Source of the DNA: a bacterium
GTDB taxonomy: Bacteria > Zixibacteria > MSB-5A5 > CAIYYT01
NCBI GenBank assembly: GCA_016708315.1
Contig: JADJGC010000023.1
Coordinates: 682,001 to 746,000 of the forward strand
Reading direction: 5' to 3'
DNA length: 64,000 nucleotides
The notes under the pieces were generated by a model. It was not told where the DNA came from. It did no database searches and saw only the letters and a list, made by a program, of their open reading frames with translations. Below, piece by piece: positions 43,023-51,971 of this stretch (position 1 is the stretch's first letter; every line of letters begins with the position of its first letter). The position numbers and the translations under genes were made by a program.

Positions 43023-43238
43023 TCAAATGAGGATGGTGTAGACGACCCGCATTGCCCAGTAATGGCGGTATTGATGCTCCCGTGTTTCTGAGCCGCCGTA
43101 CCAAACAGCATGATCTTCATCTATATATGTTTCGCTGGCTTTGAAATTTACTCTGAAGTGTGTCCCCGGCTGCCATTGAAATTGCGGTTCGACAACCCAA
43201 ACTTCAACTCTGGAAGTCGCTCCGTAGTTCAGTCTCAT
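43023..43238 (-). pseudogene. C-terminal beta strands of the exported protein at 43204-44898, out of frame
   Basis: This 71-codon frame overlaps the end of the larger frame by 35 nt and continues its beta-strand pattern (SRVEVWVVEPQFQW, HYWAMRVVYTILI), ending in an alternating aromatic strand like an outer-membrane barrel. A one-base insertion in the overlap would join them. It has no ribosome site. Confidence 0.55.
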
Positions 43239-44898
43239 CCTCGTAGGAACTTACTTCCTGCTGATAGTAGACATCCAGTCCGAGTTCGACGCCTTCGCAT
43301 ACCCCGAAAGCGCTCGTTTGCGTCACGCTCCACCTGTTGTCAGATTCGCCTTTGAAGAAATTGAAGACATTATTGTCGGAATAGCTCGCTGTCCAACGAT
43401 GTGTAGGCGGCCTGACTGATAACGAAGCACTCCAGTCACCCGGCTGCATCAATGGACCTAAGAGATAGTCAATGTCACTGACCTTCTCCCAGCCGATCGA
43501 CTGTCGCTTGTCCGGACTCCAACGAAACGAATAATACGCCAACTGCAAATCGAAACTATGTGTTTGAGTGTGATAGTCTGCCACCACGTTTCCAATCTCA
43601 TTGCCACCAGTTGCCTCGCGATTCAGCGTAAATCGCAGTTTCAGATCGAGGTTGTATTTCGAAAAATAGGTAGCTTCGCTCCATGCCGCGATTCGGTCAA
43701 CGCGTGTGAAATATGATCTGACTTCGCGAACGGGACTTCCGACTCGTTCGCGTTCCAACTTCGAGTGGCGACGCTCGAGGTTGAGGGCAAGAGATGAATT
43801 CACCCTGAAGGTTCCGGGCGCAAGCCGATGGTTGTAGTATGCGCCGTGATCATCGAGGATTTGCTGAAGAGCAATTGGAGTGTGCTTGGATATCCAAGTG
43901 TGCTTTGACGATATCGAATAGATGTCATTGTCAGTAGCGCTAGTGGTCAGCGCTGTGACCGGATTCTCAGTCTTGATTCCATTCCTTGCTTCGGTGACGA
44001 CCGTTCGGCTATCGTTTAGGTAAGCCAGCATGATACTTGCCCAGTGGTGATTGCTCTGAAGAAACACCGGCTCGATGAATATCTCGCTATTGCGGATCTT
44101 AGTCTCTCGCTCTTCTGTCGAGTTCGCCACAAGCGAGTCAAGGTTGCTCGGCTCATACAAATGACTATTGCGGTATACAGGATTGTTGCCATGGTTGTGT
44201 TCCAGCCCCCATGTAAGTTGAAGCTTGCGACTAACACCATAGCTTGATACCGCGCGGGCTATCCAGGTTCGCGAATCATTTTCCTCTACAACCTTCTGAA
44301 ACATATCGCCACCCTGATAGAAATAAAGCATCCCCTGACCGTTCCGCGAGTAATCACTAATGGATGTCTGCAGCCTTACATCAAGACTCCAATTTCCCGG
44401 CTGCATGAGAATCCCTGCATCATAATGATAGAGGGAACGTTCGGCATCATACTCGACATCCTTGTGAAGCATTCGCAAGGTTTGGTCCGAGACAAACTGT
44501 GATTGTTTGGTGAAATTGAAATTCACTCCATTTCTCGCGAATTCAGATTCATCCTGCCAATCAAGATTATCAGTATTCAATCGCATTCTCGGTCCCAGTC
44601 CGACGACTGCGCTCAACTGTGGACGCAAAAACTCCAACTCAAAAACGTTTGACTCGCTAGTCGGACCAAGTACTAACAATGGCCCGAGATTTATGCTCAA
44701 CGCATCTCCATAGCCGGTTCTGAGACTTGTCGTCAATGTCCCGCGCTCGTCATTGAAGGCGTCATGTATCGACTGTATTTGCGTGCGCCCGATAATCCGC
44801 CCATACCAATAGTCAAACGGTATCGAATCGGCTTCGGCTTGCGCGAAGAAGCACAGCGCGAAAGTTAGCCCAATGAGAAATCTTCTCTTGCCGATCAT
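43204..44898 (-). CDS. Exported beta-strand-rich protein, FDYWYGRIIG family, paralogue 1
   Basis: The 564-residue protein has a signal peptide (ending near AEADS) directly followed by SIPFDYWYGRIIG, also present in the paralogue at 45316-46815. The rest is alternating polar/hydrophobic strands typical of an outer-membrane barrel. A short motif recurs (LMQPGNWSLDV, RLAPGTFRVNS, LMQPGDWSASL), suggesting internal repeats. No named family is recognised. The frame ends in RSDFQS, but beta strands go on in another frame (43023-43238). AAGGA precedes the ATG, and a strong promoter lies upstream. Confidence 0.75.
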   Translation of the reverse strand: MIGKRRFLIGLTFALCFFAQAEADSIPFDYWYGRIIGRTQIQSIHDAFNDERGTLTTSLRTGYGDALSINLGPLLVLGPTSESNVFELEFLRPQLSAVVGLGPRMRLNTDNLDWQDESEFARNGVNFNFTKQSQFVSDQTLRMLHKDVEYDAERSLYHYDAGILMQPGNWSLDVRLQTSISDYSRNGQGMLYFYQGGDMFQKVVEENDSRTWIARAVSSYGVSRKLQLTWGLEHNHGNNPVYRNSHLYEPSNLDSLVANSTEERETKIRNSEIFIEPVFLQSNHHWASIMLAYLNDSRTVVTEARNGIKTENPVTALTTSATDNDIYSISSKHTWISKHTPIALQQILDDHGAYYNHRLAPGTFRVNSSLALNLERRHSKLERERVGSPVREVRSYFTRVDRIAAWSEATYFSKYNLDLKLRFTLNREATGGNEIGNVVADYHTQTHSFDLQLAYYSFRWSPDKRQSIGWEKVSDIDYLLGPLMQPGDWSASLSVRPPTHRWTASYSDNNVFNFFKGESDNRWSVTQTSAFGVCEGVELGLDVYYQQEVSSYEDETELRSDFQS

Positions 44899-44942
44899 GG
44901 CATTCTCCTTTTTGTGTCGAGAGCATGTAGATTCTTATGTCT

Positions 44943-44971
44943 ATAATAATATCGATGTTCGCCGGTGTCAA
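44943..44971 (-). promoter_or_regulatory. Strong sigma-70-type promoter of paralogue 1
   Basis: A consensus TTGACA, a 17-bp spacer and TATTAT give a leader of about 38 nt containing AAGGA. The region is AT-rich compared with its surroundings. Confidence 0.65.
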
Positions 44972-45043
44972 GGATATGACACCCAATTCCTCGTATCTAT
45001 TGCGGCAAATCGGAAGGATTTCTATCAGAAAAAGACATCAGTC

Positions 45044-45407
45044 TTAAGTGCCAGCGACCAATCCCGGGGGAGCCACCCGACCTATGATATTGTGTAATCT
45101 CTCGCTGATAGTGATTCTCGAAGAATCCGGCAAGGCGAAGGAAAGCGCTTCACTTGAAGCGAAGCACTCGAGCGTAATAGTCAGCTCTTCAATGTAACTT
45201 GAAAACCACGGGTATTCATACTCGGATCGATTCCATCTAATCCGCATTCCCGCCTCCATTCCGCGCACCACGCCCGCCGCAACATCAAGCCCAGTCTCCC
45301 AATCGTCCTTCCAGGTCAAGTGCGAACTTCCGGGGAGCCAACCCCAGTCCTTGGTTTCACTCGATTTCTTGTACGGGGCAACACGAAGGCGGAGACTCGC
45401 CAGTCGC
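45044..45407 (-). pseudogene. C-terminal part of the exported protein at 45316-46815, out of frame
   Basis: From about 45407 this frame reads SLRLRVAPYKKSSETKDW, WKDDWETGLDVAAGVV and further strands. These line up with the part of paralogue 1 after its GDWSASLSVRP segment (…VELGLDVYYQ). In the main frame the sequence turns to basic residues and stops. A single-base deletion just after GDW would explain this. The last 40 residues look less regular. Confidence 0.55.
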
Positions 45408-46815
45408 CGCTTCTGAGCTGCGGTCCCAGCACATAGTCGAAATCGTTTACTTGATCCCAGGAGATGTCGCGATGAAGTTGAGGGTTCCATGTGTACGATT
45501 GATATGTCGCGGCAAACTTCGAACGCAGTTGCTGGAACTGCGTGGGATTGGCAAAGTTGAATACGGAATCAGTCTGCGTTCTAAAGGATAGGCCTGCTTC
45601 GAAATGCAGGTTTGGCAAAGTATGATAAGTGAGATTTGCGGCTACGCTGATGTCATTCATGTCTCGAACCAAACTGGTGTTGAGCGCAAGGAGCGTAGAG
45701 TAGTTGGATTGGAGTTCTGTGACAGACCAGTTTGCAGTAGCCTCAAGAGACCACGTCCCGGCATCAAGTTGGTTGTCGTAATGGCCGGAGAAGTTGTCCA
45801 GTATCTTCTGTTGTTCAACTTTTGGAGTCTTACTAAAATAGTTGAATCGCAGATCCAGATCAGCGCCAAACGATTCGTGCATCACTTCGTATCCAGACTC
45901 GAACGAAGGCCAATTCTCGTCGCGTTTGTGAGTTTGCACGAATGCATCATGGCGATATTGAAAAGACCCGAGAAACCATGCGCTGGGGCTAAGCAAGTAC
46001 TGTGCATCAAAAGCGAACCGCGCTTCGTTTCCGGTTCTTTTGTCTGACCTCGTATATACACTTGTGTCTACGAAGTCCTCTCCACTAATCCGGAATTCGA
46101 GTACTGACATGTCTTCGTTTCTCGTTGTCCGCTTGTAGTGTCCTGAGATTCCCAGAACGATGTTCTCAGTATAGCCGCGGTGCGCTGTAACGTCCAAGAC
46201 GTATAGCTTGTCAGAGTCCTGATTCTGAGCTGAGCCAAGCCTGACGAATGGAACCTGAGAACGCTCATAGATCGACTTGTCTCTGCCTTTGAATCGTGCC
46301 GTCCCTGACACATAGGTTTGCCCCTTTGTCAGAAATGGTCCCTCAAGGTAGAGGAATGATGACCTCTCCTCATCATATCTTATCCCGCCATCTTGGAGAT
46401 AGGTCAGCCCTACTTTAACATCCGCAGAGGTCGAATCATACACTTTCCTGCCCGATCTGTAAGTTCTGGTCCATTGCGACCAGTTGTAATCGACAGTTGG
46501 TAAATCAATGCGCACTGATTTGGATAGCTGCAGCTTTCCGGAGAAACGCGGCTCAAATGCAGTTGGCGACGCGCTCCAATCGGGCCAAACTCTCAAGAAC
46601 CTGTTGGCGGCGGCGTCAAAGTCACCTCGATCGCCAATACGATGACTAAACTGCATTATCGAACGATCCCATTCGGTCTCGTTGTACTCAAGTGTCGTCT
46701 GGTGTCCACCAATAATCCGCCCATACCAATAGTCAAACGGTATCGACTCTGCTAATAATGTCGTGGAGATAATCAGTGTGAAGATGCCAACCCTTAGAAT
46801 CCCGCCTGCGAACAT
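45316..46815 (-). CDS. Exported beta-strand-rich protein, FDYWYGRIIG family, paralogue 2
   Basis: The 499-residue protein has a signal peptide (ending near LLAES) followed by SIPFDYWYGRIIG. It shares with paralogue 1 the recurrent Y-x-LGP-x-L-xxGDW motif (FDYVLGPQLRSGDWRVS, HYDNQLDAGTWSLEA) and a barrel-like strand pattern. The DNA around the shared motif is identical over about 35 bp in both genes although the rest has diverged. The frame goes astray after GDWRVS near 45405 (see the fragment at 45044-45407). It begins 17 bp after mnmA with GGAAG upstream, so it may be read through from the thiolation operon, though no functional link is evident. Confidence 0.75.
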   Translation of the reverse strand: MFAGGILRVGIFTLIISTTLLAESIPFDYWYGRIIGGHQTTLEYNETEWDRSIMQFSHRIGDRGDFDAAANRFLRVWPDWSASPTAFEPRFSGKLQLSKSVRIDLPTVDYNWSQWTRTYRSGRKVYDSTSADVKVGLTYLQDGGIRYDEERSSFLYLEGPFLTKGQTYVSGTARFKGRDKSIYERSQVPFVRLGSAQNQDSDKLYVLDVTAHRGYTENIVLGISGHYKRTTRNEDMSVLEFRISGEDFVDTSVYTRSDKRTGNEARFAFDAQYLLSPSAWFLGSFQYRHDAFVQTHKRDENWPSFESGYEVMHESFGADLDLRFNYFSKTPKVEQQKILDNFSGHYDNQLDAGTWSLEATANWSVTELQSNYSTLLALNTSLVRDMNDISVAANLTYHTLPNLHFEAGLSFRTQTDSVFNFANPTQFQQLRSKFAATYQSYTWNPQLHRDISWDQVNDFDYVLGPQLRSGDWRVSAFVLPRTRNRVKPRTGVGSPEVRT

Positions 46816-46832
46816 AACGCTTCCTTTTGTAA

Positions 46833-47933
46833 TTACGCGATCTTGCCGCCTCCCAGCACGATGTCGTCATCGTAGAAAACGCAACTTTGACCGGGAGTCA
46901 CCGCGCGTTGCTTATCATGTAGTTTAACTTCTACATTGCCGTTTGTCAAGAGTGTGACGGTGCCCGGCACCGGTTTGTGCAAATAGCGGATGCGCACCAG
47001 ACACTCAAACGACTCGCCATTTCCGGTCGGGTTTTTCGCCACCCAGTTGACCTCTTTGACCTCGAAGGTCTCAACCAAAAGATCATCCTCGTCGCCGATC
47101 ACAATCTCATTGTTCGCGGCATCGATCGCGGTGACGAACTTCTTCTCGGTGGTGTTGATCTGAATCCGCTTGCGCTGGCCGATCGTGTAGTGGAAATATC
47201 CCTCGTGCGTACCGACGACCTTGCCCTGTGTGTCGCGGATGTTGCCCGGCTTGGCAAGCTCGGGATGTTTCTTCTCGACCAGTCGCGAGTAGTTGTTGTC
47301 GGGCACAAAACAAATCTCGCGCGACTCTTCGCGTTCAGCATTGATCAACCCATATTCGCGGCCAAGATCGCGCACTTGCGTCTTGTGCAGATCGCCGAGA
47401 GGAAACATTGTCCGCGCCAGCGATTCCTGCTTGAGTCCCCATAGGAAGTACGACTGGTCGCGGGTCGGGTCGATGCCTTTGAGAATCTGGTAGCGGCCAT
47501 TCGTTTCGTCGTGCTCGATACGCGCATAGTGGCCGGTCGCGAGATAGTCGCAGCCAAGTTGCTTGACTTTGTTCTCGAGCAGTTCCCATTTGATCTTGTA
47601 GTTGCAGACGACGCAGGGATTCGGTGTGCGTCCCTGAACATACTCCGAGACAAAGTCGTTGATCACCGTGTCGTGGAAATCCTTGTGCATATTGAGAACA
47701 TAGTGCGGTATGCCATACTTGAAGCAGACACTGCGGGCATCATCAAACATCTCGAGCGAACAACACCGGCGCGAGACTTGTTTGTCCTCGCCGCCGACCT
47801 CGGCGAAGTCCCACAATTTCATCGTCAGTCCGATAACATTGTAGCCTTGAAGTTTCAGCATCACAGCGGCTACCGAGCTGTCGATTCCGCCCGACATGGC
47901 AACTGCAACGAGTGTTTTGGAGTTATCGGTCAT
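46833..47933 (-). CDS. mnmA: tRNA-specific 2-thiouridylase
   Basis: MnmA puts sulfur on uridine 34 of tRNAs for Lys, Glu and Gln. The 366-residue protein has the PP-loop AMSGGIDSSVAAVML near residue 13, the first catalytic Cys in NPCVVCNYKIKW and the second in REICFVPDNNYS, plus the ATGHYARIEHD and GQRKRI segments. The cysteine desulfurase that supplies persulfide is encoded 15 bp upstream, and an Rrf2 regulator before that, giving a self-contained thiolation operon. Confidence 0.97.
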   Translation of the reverse strand: MTDNSKTLVAVAMSGGIDSSVAAVMLKLQGYNVIGLTMKLWDFAEVGGEDKQVSRRCCSLEMFDDARSVCFKYGIPHYVLNMHKDFHDTVINDFVSEYVQGRTPNPCVVCNYKIKWELLENKVKQLGCDYLATGHYARIEHDETNGRYQILKGIDPTRDQSYFLWGLKQESLARTMFPLGDLHKTQVRDLGREYGLINAEREESREICFVPDNNYSRLVEKKHPELAKPGNIRDTQGKVVGTHEGYFHYTIGQRKRIQINTTEKKFVTAIDAANNEIVIGDEDDLLVETFEVKEVNWVAKNPTGNGESFECLVRIRYLHKPVPGTVTLLTNGNVEVKLHDKQRAVTPGQSCVFYDDDIVLGGGKIA

Positions 47934-47948
47934 TGATGATATCGCTTC

Positions 47949-49112
47949 TTACTTCGCAACATACTGTGGTGACATCTTACGCAGGCGCTCTACAATTGGA
48001 GGCAGTGTCTCAAGAAGAAAGTCAATCTCCTCTTCGGTATTGTCTTTGCCAAGAGAGAATCTGATCGCGGAAGACGCTTCCTGTGGAGGAACTCCCATCG
48101 CGACGAGAACATGCGACGGTTCGGTAGCGCCGGAAGTACAAGCTGAACCCGATGACACGGCAATTCCCGCCATATCAAGCGATAGAATGATGGCTTCGCC
48201 ATCAGCACCCGGAAACGTGAAGAACATTGTTCCCTGGTTGCCACGTTTTGGGTCGCCGTGAAGACGCGAATCAGGAATTGTCGAGAGTACTCCACGAGTC
48301 AGCTTTTCGGCAAGTATTGAAATTCGTGATGAGATGCTGTCGAGATCCTTCAGGCTATACTCAAGCGCAGTCGCCATTCCTACTGCTCCTGCGACGTTCT
48401 CGGTGCCGCCGCGTTTGCCGCGTTCGTGCGCGCCGCCATGAGTGTGCGGCAGAAAACGAGTGCCGACTTTCGCGTACAGAAATCCCACTCCTTTCGGTCC
48501 GTAGAACTTGTGCGCTGTGCCGGATGCGAGTCTAACTCCAAGCGCATTCAGGTCGACTGGCATCTTGCCAATAGCTTGTACAGCATCCGTATGGAAGTAC
48601 ACATTCCGTTCATTGGCGATGTTCGCCAACTTTGCGATATCCTGCAACGTCCCGGTTTCATTATTCGCCATGATGATCGAGACGAGAGTCGTGTCGTTGC
48701 GAATTGACGAACTCAATTGGTCGGCATCGACGTAGCCCTGCGAGTCCACATCGAGATAGGTAACTTCGTAATCGTGCTTTTCGAGATACTTGCACGGTTC
48801 AAGCACTGCCTGATGTTCCGTCTTTGTCGTGATGATATGACGGCCCTTGTGAGCGAGTGCTTCGGCGACACCCTTGATGGCGATATTGTTCGACTCTGTA
48901 GCTCCGGATGTGAAATACAATTCTTCCGGTCGACAGCCAAGCAACGACGCAAGCTTTTCGCGCGATTGCTCCAGACCAGCACGTGCCGACTGACCAACCG
49001 AATGCACCGATGAGGCATTGCCGTAGTTGTCGCGCAGATACGGCATCATTGCATCAAGAACACGAGGATCGAGAGGCGTGGTGCTGTTATGATCGAAGTA
49101 GATTCGCTTCAC
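47949..49112 (-). CDS. nifS: Cysteine desulfurase, NifS/IscS family
   Basis: It removes sulfur from cysteine to give a persulfide for Fe-S clusters or tRNA thiolation. The 387-residue protein has the PLP lysine in SGTAHKFYGPKGVGFLY, the substrate segments TSGATESNNIAIKG and TKTEHQAVLE, and the active-site Cys in SSGSACTSGATEPSHVL. The short catalytic loop fits the NifS/IscS group I. It overlaps the Rrf2 gene by 26 nt and precedes mnmA. Confidence 0.96.
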   Translation of the reverse strand: MKRIYFDHNSTTPLDPRVLDAMMPYLRDNYGNASSVHSVGQSARAGLEQSREKLASLLGCRPEELYFTSGATESNNIAIKGVAEALAHKGRHIITTKTEHQAVLEPCKYLEKHDYEVTYLDVDSQGYVDADQLSSSIRNDTTLVSIIMANNETGTLQDIAKLANIANERNVYFHTDAVQAIGKMPVDLNALGVRLASGTAHKFYGPKGVGFLYAKVGTRFLPHTHGGAHERGKRGGTENVAGAVGMATALEYSLKDLDSISSRISILAEKLTRGVLSTIPDSRLHGDPKRGNQGTMFFTFPGADGEAIILSLDMAGIAVSSGSACTSGATEPSHVLVAMGVPPQEASSAIRFSLGKDNTEEEIDFLLETLPPIVERLRKMSPQYVAK

Positions 49113-49548
49113 TGTCGTGCGCCTGCACTTGTTCGATCAGGCCGGTTTCAATATTCTTGAGATCTTGCAGAGAGGTCTTGTGTAGCTTGCTGTTGACATC
49201 GTTTTCCAAATCGGACCAAAAGCGACGGGACGCACAAATGTCCTTCTTCTCGCATTCTTCCTCGTGGTCCGGATGGTGACACTGGCTGAACTTTACGGGA
49301 CCGTCAAGTATAGCAATGATCTCGCCTACCGAGATTGTCTCAGCAGGTCGTGAAAGCAGGTATCCACCCTGGGCGCCCCGTTTGGCGCGAACGATTCCGG
49401 CTCGTTTGAGTTTGTTAAAAATCTGCTCCAAGTATGGGAGCGAAATATCTTCTAATTTGGAGATATGGGCAGTTGAGAGCGGACCGTTGGCTTTTACAAT
49501 CGCCAAAAGCGCTCTTACGCCATATCGTCCTCGTGTCGAAATTGCCAA
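49087..49548 (-). CDS. Rrf2 family transcriptional regulator
   Basis: Rrf2 proteins (IscR, CymR, NsrR) are winged-helix regulators, often binding an Fe-S cluster. The 153-residue protein begins with STRGRYGVRALLAI, has the helix ISLPYLEQIFNKLKRAGIV, the wing RGAQGGYLLSRPAETISV and a cysteine region with Cys residues in SQCHHPDHEEEC and KKDICASRRF, like the three-Cys cluster loop of IscR. It probably controls its own operon with nifS and mnmA in response to Fe-S or sulfur status. The start is a TTG six nt after AGGAG. Confidence 0.93.
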   Translation of the reverse strand: MAISTRGRYGVRALLAIVKANGPLSTAHISKLEDISLPYLEQIFNKLKRAGIVRAKRGAQGGYLLSRPAETISVGEIIAILDGPVKFSQCHHPDHEEECEKKDICASRRFWSDLENDVNSKLHKTSLQDLKNIETGLIEQVQAHDSEANLLRS

Positions 49549-49573
49549 TTCGGTCTCCTATTAATTGAAAGGC

Positions 49574-49602
49574 AGAATAACAATCCTTAGCGAATCTGTC
49601 AA
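49574..49602 (-). promoter_or_regulatory. Promoter of the rrf2-nifS-mnmA operon
   Basis: A consensus TTGACA, a 17-bp spacer and TATTCT give a short leader with AGGAG. It is a likely site for autoregulation by the Rrf2 protein, but no clear IscR-type palindrome is seen. Confidence 0.65.
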
Positions 49603-49662
49603 GATTGCCTTTGCTCTGTAAGGTAATACGTTTCCCAGCATGTGAATTGTGGCTATACAATA

Positions 49663-49695
49663 GAGAAGCGGTCCGTCGGGGGCGGACCGCTTCTC
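49663..49695. terminator. Strong hairpin, probable terminator
   Basis: A perfect 13-bp stem (GAGAAGCGGTCCG / CGGACCGCTTCTC) with a 7-nt loop lies between the small minus-strand gene at 49815 and the Rrf2 promoter. The T run is poor, so Rho-independent action is likely but not certain. Confidence 0.6.
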
Positions 49696-49814
49696 GCCGA
49701 ATCGGGCATTCGGCTTCGTGTGGGAGAGTGGAGTTTAGGACGCGATTTATCGGATCGGGCGGGTCGACGGTTTGCTCGAGGCCCATGGCCATCCGCCGAC
49801 CCTATCCCAAGCGT

Positions 49815-50054
49815 TCACTTCTTGGCCACCTGAGAACGCTCTTCAATCATTTCCAAAAGGCTTTGCGCCCTGCAACTGAATTTATCTACCGGCACCGACA
49901 GGTGCTTATCGAGATAAAATTCATGCGCTTTAGAAACCGCTTCGAGTGCTAACTGGCGTGCATATTCCATTTCATTGTTCATGAACTTCTTGTACGCCAA
50001 CTGGTAAAGGGAATTGTGCTGTTCAAGCGGATTCATCATAATCTCAGTTTCCAT
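49815..50054 (-). CDS. Small hypothetical protein
   Basis: This 79-residue, mostly helical protein is not recognised. It contains YQLAYKKFMNNEMEYARQLA and a Cys in KFSCRAQSLLEMIEER, and looks like one or two helical hairpins of TPR type. GAAGGA lies 4 nt before the ATG at 50054; an ATG one codon earlier is closer to it. It diverges from the SulP gene and is followed by a strong hairpin. Confidence 0.6.
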   Translation of the reverse strand: METEIMMNPLEQHNSLYQLAYKKFMNNEMEYARQLALEAVSKAHEFYLDKHLSVPVDKFSCRAQSLLEMIEERSQVAKK

Positions 50055-50181
50055 CATATCCTTCGCTCTAACTGTCGAAAGCGGGAGAAGGCGGTTCAAA
50101 AAAAGAGCAGAATGAATTCAGCGACATTTTTCTCTTTCATGGGCCTTTATGGTACTATAACTTGGCGCCCTTGGAATTGAT

Positions 50182-51912
50182 ATGTTAAGACCCAAGCTCT
50201 TTACCACATTAGGAAACTACAACCGCCAGCAGTTCACCGCTGACTTGACCGCCGGGGTCATAGTCGGCGTAGTTGCATTGCCGCTTGCGATTGCTTTTGC
50301 GATTGCCTCCGGCGTTTCTCCGGAAAAAGGTCTTTTCACAGCAGTCATCGCGGGGTTCTTGATTTCGGCGCTCGGCGGCAGCCGGGTCCAGATTGGCGGT
50401 CCCACCGGTGCGTTTGTAGTAATCGTCTATGGCATCGTCGCTCAGTATGGCCTTGACGGGTTGATGATTGCGACAATCATGGCTGGGATCATTCTGATTA
50501 TCATGGGGCTGGCGAACTTTGGATCGGCGATAAAATTCATTCCACATCCGGTGGTGGTGGGGTTCACCTCGGGAATTGCCGTCATTATCTTCTCTTCTCA
50601 GGTAAAAGACTTCTTCGGCCTTCAAATGGGAGATGTCCCTACCGATTTCATTGAGAAATGGATTTCCTACCCCCTTCATCTTGACACGATCAACCCATCC
50701 ACTCTTGCGATTAGCTTGGGAACAGTGTTGTTAATCATGATCTGGCCAAAGATCACTCATCGCGTTCCCGGAACCTTGGTTGCCCTAATCGGCGCGACTG
50801 CAGTGGTTCAGCTCTTCAATCTTCCGGTCGAGACAATTGGCAGCCGTTTCGGTGAAATTCCGTCGATGATGCCGACTCCGACATTTCCCAAGATCGACTT
50901 TGAAACCGTGAAGAATCTCATTGGTCCGGCGACGACAATCGCGATTCTGGCAGGTATCGAGTCATTGCTGTCGGCTGTTGTTGCTGATGGTATGATTGGA
51001 GGTAAGCACCGCTCCAACATGGAATTGGTAGCGCAAGGTGTTGCCAATATCGCCTCGCCGCTTTTCGGCGGCATTCCCGCCACCGGAGCGATTGCCCGTA
51101 CCGCAACTAACATCAAAAACGGCGGCCGTACACCAATCGCCGGAATGACTCATGCAGTTGTGCTCTTGCTGATTATGCTTTTCTTTGGCCGATGGGTGTC
51201 GCTCATTCCTTTGGGAGCATTGGCCGCGATTTTGGTCATAGTAGCATACAACATGAGCGAATGGCGATCATTCCTCGGTCTGCTGCGCGGTCCCAAAAGC
51301 GATGTCGTGGTACTGCTAACAACCTTTGGACTGACAGTGATGATTGATCTGACCGTCGCTATCGAAGTCGGCATGGTGCTCGCGGCGTTTCTGTTCATGA
51401 AGCGCATGTCCGAAGTGACCAACATCGGAGTTATCACCAGAGAATTCAAAGATGACGTCGAGGAATCCGACGACCCGCTCGCTATCAACAAACAGCAGGT
51501 ACCGGCTGGTGTGGAAGTATACGAAATCAATGGTCCGCTGTTTTTCGGCGCAGCTTACAAATTCGAGGAGTCGATCAAGATCATCGAAAAACCGCCCAAG
51601 GTGCTGATACTGCGTATGCGCAACGTGCCGGTCATAGACTCATCCGGAATTCACGCATTAGAACAGGTGCTTAAGAATTGCCGCAAACACAAGATTTCGC
51701 TGATTCTCTCCGGCGTTCATGCTCAACCACTGTTCGCGCTGACTAGCTCCGAATTGATCAAAGCCATCGGCGATGATAATGTTCACGCCAATCTGCATGA
51801 CTCGCTGAATCATGCCCGGACCATACTTGGTATCCCCACGGTTGAACGGACGGGACCGTTTATCCCCACAGTTGCCCGTGAAGCCAAGCGAAAGCCCGAC
51901 CAGAAAGATTGA
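50182..51912 (+). CDS. SulP family anion transporter with STAS domain
   Basis: SulP carriers move sulfate, bicarbonate or other anions. The 576-residue protein has about 12-14 membrane segments beginning at DLTAGVIVGVVALPLAIAFA, the family signature GPTGAFVVIVYGI, HPVVVGFTSGIAVII and a C-terminal STAS domain (FFGAAYKFEESIKI, VIDSSGIHALEQV). The conserved Ser of the STAS loop is present. Substrate specificity cannot be assigned from sequence. A TACTAT box 23 nt before the start is a weak promoter candidate. Confidence 0.95.
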   Translation: MLRPKLFTTLGNYNRQQFTADLTAGVIVGVVALPLAIAFAIASGVSPEKGLFTAVIAGFLISALGGSRVQIGGPTGAFVVIVYGIVAQYGLDGLMIATIMAGIILIIMGLANFGSAIKFIPHPVVVGFTSGIAVIIFSSQVKDFFGLQMGDVPTDFIEKWISYPLHLDTINPSTLAISLGTVLLIMIWPKITHRVPGTLVALIGATAVVQLFNLPVETIGSRFGEIPSMMPTPTFPKIDFETVKNLIGPATTIAILAGIESLLSAVVADGMIGGKHRSNMELVAQGVANIASPLFGGIPATGAIARTATNIKNGGRTPIAGMTHAVVLLLIMLFFGRWVSLIPLGALAAILVIVAYNMSEWRSFLGLLRGPKSDVVVLLTTFGLTVMIDLTVAIEVGMVLAAFLFMKRMSEVTNIGVITREFKDDVEESDDPLAINKQQVPAGVEVYEINGPLFFGAAYKFEESIKIIEKPPKVLILRMRNVPVIDSSGIHALEQVLKNCRKHKISLILSGVHAQPLFALTSSELIKAIGDDNVHANLHDSLNHARTILGIPTVERTGPFIPTVAREAKRKPDQKD

Positions 51913-51971
51913 AGATTAAGGTAACCTCGCGGAATTGTTATCGTTATATTAACTAAGGGAGAAATCAATTA

